Of a DNA stretch of 6,906 nucleotides, positions 1 through 3,785 are shown piece after piece. The stretch's first letter is position 1, and each line of letters opens with the position of its first letter. The DNA comes from MKRK01 sp001896915 (lineage in GTDB: Bacteria > Bacillota > Clostridia > Oscillospirales > Acutalibacteraceae). The notes under the pieces are model-generated. The model saw only the letters and a program-made list of their open reading frames with translations, was not told where the DNA came from and did no database searches. The stretch is taken from the NCBI GenBank assembly GCA_937973935.1, contig CALJJF010000170.1:1-6906 (forward strand), given 5' to 3'. The position numbers and the translations under genes are program-made.

Positions 1-1
1 G

Positions 2-34
2 ATTTACGTTGATTGCCTTTGTGTAATCGGCGGG
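2..34 (+). repeat. Partial copy 1 of the array repeat (RNA 5' domain)
   Basis: This is the RNA-coding part of the repeat that recurs at 379-411 and 759-791. Position 1 aligns with the base just after the -10 box of the third copy, so the promoter of this copy lies just outside the window and the array may continue to the left. Confidence 0.85.
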
Positions 35-84
35 ACTGGAGGCGGCTGTTTCTTTTCATGGAGAAGCCGCTTCCTATCATTTTT
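7..84 (+). ncRNA. Small RNA copy 1 of a three-member family
   Basis: This is a predicted small RNA of about 78 nt, not recognised as a named family. The 5' domain is a stem-loop: CGTTGATT (7-14) pairs with AATCGGCG (25-32) around the loop GCCTTTGTGT (15-24). A second hairpin (38-47 with 65-74) follows and serves as terminator. The 5' domain is almost identical to those of copies 2 and 3, while the terminator stem and loop differ. The start is placed by analogy with copies 2 and 3, whose -10 boxes end 6-7 nt before the stem; the promoter of this copy is off-window. The RNA converges on RHH gene 1 and its T-tract covers that gene's stop codon. Function is unknown. Confidence 0.65.
38..84 (+). 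terminator. Intrinsic terminator of small RNA 1
   Basis: GGAGGCGGCT (38-47) pairs with AGCCGCTTCC (65-74), ten pairs including one G-U, around a 17-nt loop. It is followed by TATCATTTTT, an interrupted T-tract that is weaker than those of copies 2 and 3. The tract overlaps the stop codon of the convergent RHH gene. Confidence 0.65.
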
Positions 85-250
85 CTTGGGACAAAAAAAG
101 AACAATCGCTTGTCTGATGACTTCCGTTCGGGATATGTTATGCTTTTCTGCATAATTGATGATTTTTTGATTCATTGCATCATCAATCCGAACCTTAATG
201 TCATTGCTCAAAGGATTTTCCGCTTTTGGCCTGCCTGTCCGTGGACTCAA
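77..250 (-). CDS. Ribbon-helix-helix DNA-binding protein 1 (CopG/Arc-like)
   Basis: This is a 57-residue protein with the RHH layout: a basic N-terminus with GRP (about residues 6-8), a beta strand around IKVRID (18-23), helix A (DAMNQKIINYAEKHN), a turn at NIS, and helix B (RTEVIRQAIVLFLSQ). RHH proteins dimerise and insert the beta ribbon into the major groove, usually as repressors. A TTG start at 248-250 is chosen because GAGG lies 7 nt upstream and the other two paralogues start the same way. The in-frame GTG at 275-277 falls at the predicted transcription start and would be leaderless. The gene is probably autoregulated through the GGAACACAT repeats around its -10 box. No toxin gene is adjacent, so it is not an obvious antitoxin. 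It converges on small RNA 1. Confidence 0.8.
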   Translation of the reverse strand: MSPRTGRPKAENPLSNDIKVRIDDAMNQKIINYAEKHNISRTEVIRQAIVLFLSQEK

Positions 251-266
251 ACCATCACCTCGCTTT

Positions 267-302
267 ATGTGTTCCACAAATTCATTATAGTTAATGTGTT
301 CC
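267..302. promoter_or_regulatory. Candidate operator of RHH gene 1: direct repeat around the -10 box
   Basis: ATGTGTTCC occurs at 267-275 and again at 294-302 on the plus strand (GGAACACAT twice on the minus strand), a perfect 9-bp direct repeat with a 27-bp period. It brackets the -10 box at 284-289. By analogy with the palindromes at the other two RHH promoters it is probably the binding site for RHH protein 1. No binding data can be seen here. Confidence 0.5.
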
Positions 303-312
303 TAAAAGTCAA
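284..312 (-). promoter_or_regulatory. Promoter of RHH gene 1
   Basis: On the minus strand, -35 TTGACT (307-312) is followed after exactly 17 bp by -10 TATAAT (284-289). Transcription would start near 277, giving a leader of about 27 nt before the TTG start codon. Confidence 0.8.
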
Positions 313-418
313 GTGTTATTTCGTCCTTTTGTTTGTTTCCGTCCGACACTTGAAAGTCACCCCAACGTATGATACAATATTTACGCTGATTGCCTTTGTG
401 TAATCGGCGGTGGGGAAG
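308..418 (+). repeat. Copy 2 of the array repeat: divergent promoters plus RNA 5' domain
   Basis: This stretch matches 686-798 with about ten substitutions and two 1-bp gaps by hand count. It runs from the -35 box of the RHH gene to its left, through the -35 and -10 boxes of the next small RNA, and into the RNA up to the first arm of its terminator. Conservation stops sharply at the variable terminator hairpin. Confidence 0.85.
350..378 (+). promoter_or_regulatory. Promoter of small RNA 2
   Basis: -35 TTGAAA (350-355), a 17-bp spacer, and -10 TACAAT (373-378). The predicted start is at about 384-385, the first bases of the conserved 5' stem. The same promoter occurs at 729-757 with TATAAT. 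Confidence 0.8.
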
Positions 419-466
419 GTGTGTTTTTGCTGTAGAGGCTGATATGCACCCTTCCTTTTATTTTTT
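384..466 (+). ncRNA. Small RNA copy 2
   Basis: This is a predicted RNA of about 83 nt from the promoter at 350-378 to the T-tract at 456-466. The 5' stem CGCTGATT (384-391) pairs with AATCGGCG (402-409) around the invariant loop GCCTTTGTGT. Compared with copy 3, the third pair is C-G (386/407) instead of T-A (766/787), a compensatory change that supports a selected RNA structure. A linker GTGGGG leads to the terminator hairpin. There is no plausible coding frame with a ribosome binding site inside it. It faces RHH gene 2 tail to tail. Confidence 0.75.
414..466 (+). terminator. Intrinsic terminator of small RNA 2
   Basis: GGAAGG-T-GTGT (414-424, bulged T at 420) pairs with GCACCCTTCC (446-455) and is followed by TTTTATTTTTT (456-466), a strong U-tract. 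The tract includes the antisense of the RHH gene 2 stop codon at 458-460. On the minus strand the same hairpin has no T-tract after it, so it terminates only the small RNA. Confidence 0.8.
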
Positions 467-631
467 CAGGTCGTCTTTCAGTTTTTTGATCCCACGCCTT
501 GCCGCTTCCATTTTGCTTACGTTTTCCTGTAAACAATAATCATCTAAAATGGTTTTACATTCTTCATCACATTTCACAGCTAGCTTGTACGGCTTAGGAT
601 TATCCGTTGGACGCCCCATTTTCTTACCCAA
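458..631 (-). CDS. Ribbon-helix-helix-like DNA-binding protein 2
   Basis: This 57-residue basic protein begins MGKKMGRPTDNPK. It has a strand around YKLAVKCD, helix A (EECKTILDDYCLQEN), a VSK turn, and a charged helix B (MEAARRGIKKLKDDLKK). It shares the GRPT..NP N-terminal arm and the RHH pattern with its two neighbours, but little else is identical. The TTG start at 629-631 is chosen because GGAGG (639-643) sits 7 nt upstream. The in-frame ATG at 647-649 lies only about 6 nt from the predicted transcription start and inside the operator palindrome. A perfect 18-bp-arm palindrome over its promoter suggests tight autorepression. The gene is convergent with small RNA 2 and divergent from small RNA 3. 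The RHH call is a little weaker than for proteins 1 and 3. Confidence 0.75.
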   Translation of the reverse strand: MGKKMGRPTDNPKPYKLAVKCDEECKTILDDYCLQENVSKMEAARRGIKKLKDDLKK

Positions 632-646
632 AAATTCACCTCCAAA

Positions 647-686
647 CATAGGGCTGTCTTAAGTATACACTTAAGACAGCCCTATG
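647..686. promoter_or_regulatory. Perfect palindromic operator of RHH gene 2
   Basis: CATAGGGCTGTCTTAAGT (647-664) and its exact reverse complement (669-686) flank a 4-bp centre. The palindrome covers the whole RHH2 core promoter: its centre is on the -10 box and its right arm touches the -35 box. A protein bound here would block RNA polymerase. An RNA hairpin role is less likely, since most of the palindrome lies upstream of the predicted transcription start. Confidence 0.7.
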
Positions 687-690
687 TCAA
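662..690 (-). promoter_or_regulatory. Promoter of RHH gene 2
   Basis: On the minus strand, consensus -35 TTGACA (685-690), a 17-bp spacer, and -10 TATACT (662-667). It is embedded in the 40-bp palindrome. Confidence 0.85.
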
Positions 691-798
691 GTGCTATTTT
701 GTCTAATTTGTTTGTTTCCGCTCGACACTTGAAAGTCACCCCAACGCATGATATAATGATTTACGTTGATTGCCTTTGTGTAATCGACGGTGGGGAAG
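686..798 (+). repeat. Copy 3 of the array repeat: divergent promoters plus RNA 5' domain
   Basis: This is the second full-length copy of the 308-418 repeat, about 89% identical by hand count. The copies begin 378 bp apart and the RNA domains 380 bp apart, so the module length is nearly constant although the genes within differ. Confidence 0.85.
729..757 (+). promoter_or_regulatory. Promoter of small RNA 3
   Basis: -35 TTGAAA (729-734), a 17-bp spacer, and perfect -10 TATAAT (752-757). GCTCGACA (720-727), identical to a half-site of the RHH gene 3 operator, abuts the -35 box. The predicted start is at about 763-765. Confidence 0.85.
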
Positions 799-838
799 TA
801 GTGACAATCGCTCGACAGAGATGCACTGCTTCCTTTTT
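764..838 (+). ncRNA. Small RNA copy 3
   Basis: This is a predicted RNA of about 75 nt. The 5' stem CGTTGATT (764-771) pairs with AATCGACG (782-789), with the third pair now T-A (766/787), around the invariant loop GCCTTTGTGT (772-781). The linker GTGGGG is followed by a ten-pair terminator hairpin and TTTTT. The strong promoter, defined structure and clean terminator make this the clearest of the three RNA genes. The loop carries CCUUU, which could pair with a Shine-Dalgarno AAAGG; that is only a hypothesis. The RNA ends exactly where RHH gene 3 ends on the other strand. Confidence 0.78.
794..838 (+). terminator. Intrinsic terminator of small RNA 3
   Basis: GGAAGTAGTG (794-803) pairs with CACTGCTTCC (824-833), ten pairs with one G-U, around a 20-nt loop, followed by TTTTT (834-838). 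The loop contains GCTCGACA, the RHH3 half-site sequence. The convergent RHH gene 3 stop codon is immediately adjacent. Confidence 0.85.
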
Positions 839-1006
839 CTATTCGGAGATATACTGAATGATTGCCTTTCGTATTGCATCAGACCTTTCGATGCCGCTTT
901 TTTCACAGTGGGCATCCAATTTGTCCAATGTCTCTTTATCCAGTCTGAAACCAACCCGTATCGGCATCGGTTTTTCAGTCGGTCTCCCCATTTTTTTATG
1001 AGCCAA
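839..1006 (-). CDS. Ribbon-helix-helix DNA-binding protein 3
   Basis: This 55-residue protein begins MAHKKMGRPTEKPMP and is the clearest RHH protein of the three. It has a strand IRVGFRLD (about 16-23), helix A (KETLDKLDAHCEKSG), an IER turn, and helix B (SDAIRKAIIQYIS). The TTG start at 1004-1006 has GGAGG (1013-1017) 6 nt upstream. The ATG at 989-991 is too far from that site (21 nt), and further upstream extensions would cross the promoter. Transcription comes from 1035-1063, bracketed by an inverted repeat that is probably its own operator. The gene lies between the terminator of the nuclease-kinase operon and small RNA 3, so it is its own transcription unit. A transcriptional repressor role is inferred from the fold. 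Confidence 0.85.
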   Translation of the reverse strand: MAHKKMGRPTEKPMPIRVGFRLDKETLDKLDAHCEKSGIERSDAIRKAIIQYISE

Positions 1007-1017
1007 TTCACACCTCC

Positions 1018-1058
1018 TTTTGCTCGACATAACTATTATATACATTTGTCGAACAAAA
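1018..1058. promoter_or_regulatory. Candidate operator of RHH gene 3: inverted repeat
   Basis: TTTTGCTCGACA (1018-1029) and TGTCGAACAAAA (1047-1058) form 12-bp inverted arms with one mismatch. They are separated by 17 bp holding the -10 box. The centre coincides with the -10 box, as at the other two RHH genes, but the half-site sequence is unrelated to theirs. Confidence 0.65.
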
Positions 1059-1063
1059 GTCAA
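1035..1063 (-). promoter_or_regulatory. Promoter of RHH gene 3
   Basis: On the minus strand, -35 TTGACT (1058-1063), a 17-bp spacer, and -10 TATAAT (1035-1040). Transcription would start near 1028. Unlike RHH genes 1 and 2, no small RNA promoter lies behind it, so the array ends here. Confidence 0.82.
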
Positions 1064-1068
1064 TGGAT

Positions 1069-1104
1069 ATAATAAAATAAGCGAGGCTGAAAAATCAACC
1101 TCGC
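1069..1104 (-). terminator. Terminator of the nuclease-kinase operon
   Basis: GCGAGG (1081-1086) pairs with CCTCGC (1099-1104), extended by three more pairs past one C-A mismatch, with an AAAA loop (1091-1094 on the plus strand). On the minus strand it is followed by TTATTTTATT, a T-rich tail. It lies about 60 bp after the stop codon at 1164. Confidence 0.75.
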
Positions 1105-1163
1105 TTTCGCTTCTAAGAAGGCTTCTGTTTAGGATGCCTAATGCTTTCTTAATTTGAAAATTA

Positions 1164-2306
1164 CTAATCAAAAGCCTTATTGTACTCATTAATTGAAATA
1201 CGCCATTTTCTTATCCAATCACCATTATTACGAACTTCTTCCATGAATATGCTATTATCCTCTGCCTCAAGCCAATTTTTCTCTGCTTTAGCTAGAAATT
1301 TAGGAAAATCTTTTTTATCTTCAAAATCTTTATCTAAAGAATAAAATGAAAATAAATAATTTTTCCAACTTAATGATATCCAAGGTTCACCTTTTTGATC
1401 ATCAAGTTTTTTTAGTATCTCAACACTATAAGGGTTATTACGATAACATTCGTTTAGTAAACCTTCTTTTTTAAGCCTTAACACATCGCCTTCTCTTAGG
1501 TATGCGAATAAGTTTCTTTCAAACCAATATGGTAGTTGTCCACCTCCACCAGATGGCTCATCAAACCTTGAGCTAGTAAATCTTCTCAAGTTAAAGAACT
1601 TTCCCGATGCAAAAGCAGTTGCCCCGGCATACTTCCATAAAAGAAATTCGGAAGAGCAAAAACCAACTAAGACAGAGATTCCTGCATCACTAAGATAACG
1701 AATAAATTTCATAATTCCAACAATTTGATTTACATCTTGTAATTCTCGTCTTGGCTCAATATCTGATTTAATTATAAGATATACTTTATTACTATTTGTT
1801 TGAGTAATTATTGATGAAATGATTTCTGCTTGATTATGCTCAGCCATTATATCCATGTTTAAAACAACCGTTTGATAGAAATCTAATTCATCTTCAGTTG
1901 ATTTATTATATAAATAATTGCCTACCTCTATAGTATGTCGATAATAGTCCCCTGAAAATATTTTGGGTATAATAACAGGAGAACATATAGCATCACAAGT
2001 TGTTCTTTTTGCTGTTGCAAAGAGATTATCGCACAACGAATTCCACCAAACATAATTTGTTAAATCGGCTGTATCAAAATCGTTAGGGAAATAACACCAA
2101 TTTTTGAGACCTGATCTTTCTGTTTTAGGAAAATATAATTGAGGATCAAATATTTTTTTAAACTTTTTGAAAGAATTGCTATTGTGATGAGTAATTTCTT
2201 CTTCTGAATTGTTTAACGGACTCAATACAATACCTTGATATCCATGAAGCAGTTCTTCTTTTACCAAATTAATGCTATGGTGACCGATTTGATGAAAAAC
2301 ACTCAT
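1164..2306 (-). CDS. Uncharacterised protein, possible beta/alpha-barrel, third gene of the kinase operon
   Basis: This is a 380-residue protein of a family I cannot name. No signal peptide or membrane segment is visible. Short hydrophobic strands recur: GYQGIVLSPLN (22-32), CDAICSPVII (103-112), QTVVLNMDI (144-152), KVYLIIKSDIEPR (173-185) and ISVLVGFCSSE (209-219), then GATAFASGKFFNLRRF (227-242). Many strands end in S-P, D or G-F-C-S-S, as in TIM-barrel enzymes whose active site sits at strand C-termini. That fold is inference. The segment SGKFFNLRRF, GGGGQLPYW (252-260) and YLREGDVLRL (268-277) looks like a conserved core. The ATG start at 2304-2306 has GGAGG 9 nt upstream; an adjacent TTG (2307-2309) is an alternative. 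It follows the kinase stop by 16 bp, so the two are probably co-transcribed. Confidence 0.8.
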   Translation of the reverse strand: MSVFHQIGHHSINLVKEELLHGYQGIVLSPLNNSEEEITHHNSNSFKKFKKIFDPQLYFPKTERSGLKNWCYFPNDFDTADLTNYVWWNSLCDNLFATAKRTTCDAICSPVIIPKIFSGDYYRHTIEVGNYLYNKSTEDELDFYQTVVLNMDIMAEHNQAEIISSIITQTNSNKVYLIIKSDIEPRRELQDVNQIVGIMKFIRYLSDAGISVLVGFCSSEFLLWKYAGATAFASGKFFNLRRFTSSRFDEPSGGGGQLPYWFERNLFAYLREGDVLRLKKEGLLNECYRNNPYSVEILKKLDDQKGEPWISLSWKNYLFSFYSLDKDFEDKKDFPKFLAKAEKNWLEAEDNSIFMEEVRNNGDWIRKWRISINEYNKAFD

Positions 2307-2322
2307 CAATTATAACCTCCAT

Positions 2323-3162
2323 TTAAAGACTTTTCCAATCATAAATTAGTGTATCAGGTGTTCTGTATCGTTTTACTGGAAATGGTTCCAACATTTTTAT
2401 AATGGGAAATAAATTTAAACCTATTAATTGTTTTTTTATTTCTTCATTACAGCTGCAGAATGACGATACGGAGTCTATGGTTTCATTAATTTTTGGTTTT
2501 TCAAAAGGATGTAATCCAAATAGTGCTACACATAATGTGACTCCCAATGAAAATTGATCACTTCTCCAATCTATCATGGCTTTTTTATTTGTCAATTGTT
2601 CTGGAGAAGAAAAATAAGCTGTTCCAGGTCCCCGAGGGATAAAGGCTTGTGTTAATGAAGTCTCATTCAAATCACGAACTAAACCAAAATCTACCAATAC
2701 AGCTTGTGATGTATCATCTCTAAACATAATATTATCTGGCTTTATATCACGATGAACAACATTAATTTTATATGTAAATAGTAATGCATTTATAATATCT
2801 GAACCTATTTGCAAAATCTCATTTCTTTGTAAAAGTTGATGCTGTAAAAGTGACGATAAAGTACCTCCGCCTAAGTATTCTTCAAGTATAAACAAATACT
2901 CATTTCCATTATAGGTTATATTGTCAACTTCAATTAACTTAGCAATATTATCGCTATTTAATCTTTTCATCGCATTTATTTCTCTTTCGCTACGCTCGTT
3001 TGCATTTTTAAAATTGAATACTTTTAGCGCATAATTGGATTGATTACTAGATATATGATACGTCTCTTTAAATGCACCTGAATCTATAAAATTATGAAGC
3101 GTAAATCCCTTATTGCTACAGATGTTTATGGCAACATCTGTAAACAGAGCGTCTTTGGGCAT
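2323..3162 (-). CDS. Hanks-type serine/threonine protein kinase
   Basis: This 279-residue protein is essentially a bare kinase domain. Visible landmarks: a reduced glycine loop (DSGAFKETY, 27-35), the ATP-anchoring lysine in YALKVF (K47), the helix C glutamate in EREI (E61), the catalytic loop HRDIKPDN (137-144, with D139, K141, N144), DFG (158-160), a GTAYFSSPE activation-segment end (180-188), the helix F aspartate in SDQFSLG (D202), and a C-terminal arginine in KRYR. All catalytic residues are present, so an active kinase is expected. There is no membrane anchor or PASTA repeat, unlike cell-wall-sensing PknB/PrkC, so it is probably cytosolic. The ATG at 3160-3162 is used; an adjacent TTG (3163-3165) also has good spacing from GGAGG. 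It lies a few bases after the nuclease-like gene. Its substrate is unknown; the operon neighbours are the obvious candidates. Confidence 0.93.
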   Translation of the reverse strand: MPKDALFTDVAINICSNKGFTLHNFIDSGAFKETYHISSNQSNYALKVFNFKNANERSEREINAMKRLNSDNIAKLIEVDNITYNGNEYLFILEEYLGGGTLSSLLQHQLLQRNEILQIGSDIINALLFTYKINVVHRDIKPDNIMFRDDTSQAVLVDFGLVRDLNETSLTQAFIPRGPGTAYFSSPEQLTNKKAMIDWRSDQFSLGVTLCVALFGLHPFEKPKINETIDSVSSFCSCNEEIKKQLIGLNLFPIIKMLEPFPVKRYRTPDTLIYDWKSL

Positions 3163-3166
3163 CAAA

Positions 3167-3580
3167 CTATTCCTCCAATGCGTGCTTTATAGCAATTTGT
3201 CTTAACCAAGGTTGCAAAGGCTCATCCGTTATTGCCTCTTCGAAAATTGTTACTCTGTTTTCCTCAATGCAGCAAATTCCTATACCTCTTTTTTTAAATT
3301 CAACTTTATACTTTGCAGCAGTTTCAGCAGTTTCTAAAGGCAAAAGAACATAAGATTTATCTGCAAAACACTTATTTCTGTATGCCTGATGTAATGCATT
3401 ACGCCATTTACTCAGTTTTGCTTCAACGGCAATAACTTCATTATTTGAGGATAATATAACGATATCTGTTTTTCCGCGCAGATAATTGAATTCAGTACTA
3501 ATTGTTTGAACATCCCAAATAGTGTCATTCAAAAGGACATCAATAAATTTATTCACTAACTCGCTTTCGGAGTTATACAT
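3167..3580 (-). CDS. PD-(D/E)XK nuclease-like protein, first gene of the kinase operon
   Basis: This 137-residue protein carries the signature of the restriction-endonuclease-like fold: an early acidic helix (SESELVNKF, E7), GKTDIVIL with D39, VIAVEAK with E53 and K55 (the E-x-K), then a helix ALHQAYRN with Q65 and Y67, and a strand SYVLLP (76-81). The D...ExK plus Q-x-Y helix is typical of small Holliday-junction-resolvase or RecB-like nucleases, and also of non-nucleolytic relatives. The catalytic residues appear intact. There is no separate DNA-binding domain. The ATG start is at 3578-3580; an adjacent TTG (3581-3583) is possible, and the ribosome site is weak (AGAGATGA). Its stop is 4 bp before the kinase ATG, a tight operon junction. 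Activity and target are unknown. Confidence 0.75.
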   Translation of the reverse strand: MYNSESELVNKFIDVLLNDTIWDVQTISTEFNYLRGKTDIVILSSNNEVIAVEAKLSKWRNALHQAYRNKCFADKSYVLLPLETAETAAKYKVEFKKRGIGICCIEENRVTIFEEAITDEPLQPWLRQIAIKHALEE

Positions 3581-3609
3581 CAAATCATCTCTTTTTTTAG
3601 TTTTTACTT

Positions 3610-3638
3610 ATTATATCAAATAAATAAAAACTTTGCAA
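3610..3638 (-). promoter_or_regulatory. Proximal promoter of the nuclease-kinase operon
   Basis: On the minus strand, -35 TTGCAA (3633-3638), a 17-bp spacer, and -10 TATAAT (3610-3615). TTTGCAA recurs 17 bp upstream (palindromic TTTGCAAA at 3649-3656), so a regulator could bind around the -35 box. Confidence 0.65.
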
Positions 3639-3720
3639 TCATTCCTCCTTTGCAAAACTGTATTTAAATCACTCACATTTTTTGATTATAATAGGCATGT
3701 CGTATTTAGCTATTTTATCT

Positions 3721-3749
3721 ATTATATCACCATCCTAACCCACCAGCAA
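3721..3749 (-). promoter_or_regulatory. Possible distal promoter of the nuclease-kinase operon
   Basis: On the minus strand, TTGCTG (3744-3749), a 17-bp spacer, and TATAAT (3721-3726). If used, it gives a leader of about 130 nt before the first gene. The region 3581-3800 otherwise holds no gene that I can see. Confidence 0.4.
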
Positions 3750-3785
3750 CATAAAATTGTAAAATTATCTTTAATTATGTAGAAA

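Noticed and set aside
86..403. Plus-strand reading frame of 105 codons over the first module
   Set aside because: It runs antisense to RHH gene 1 and through the promoters of the next module, has no ribosome binding site, and its sequence is not protein-like. The same applies to the plus-strand frame 770-1072 and the minus-strand frame 736-1011.
2..798. Repeats at about 380-bp spacing as a CRISPR array or integron attC sites
   Set aside because: Units are far too long and hold genes, promoters and terminators. Similarity extends over divergent promoters, and there is no cas gene or integrase. A transcribed RNA family explains the repeats better.
77..1006. RHH proteins as antitoxins of type II toxin-antitoxin pairs
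   Set aside because: No co-directional partner gene lies beside any of them; each is followed by a convergent RNA gene. The proteins are also too short to carry a toxin-binding C-terminal extension.
1105..1163. Small imperfect hairpins such as GCTTCTAAGAAGGC after the third operon gene
   Set aside because: The stem is short and interrupted; the clear terminator is the GCGAGG/CCTCGC hairpin further on.
3616..3642. Nine-codon leader ORF on the minus strand directly after GGAGG
   Set aside because: The ATG is only 1 nt from GGAGG, too close for normal initiation, and it would be transcribed only from the uncertain distal promoter.
3644..3652. Pairing of the small RNA loop CCUUUG with CAAAGGAGG in the leader of the nuclease-kinase operon
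   Set aside because: The match is only 6 nt, expected by chance a few times in a window of this size, and it lies upstream of the better promoter.
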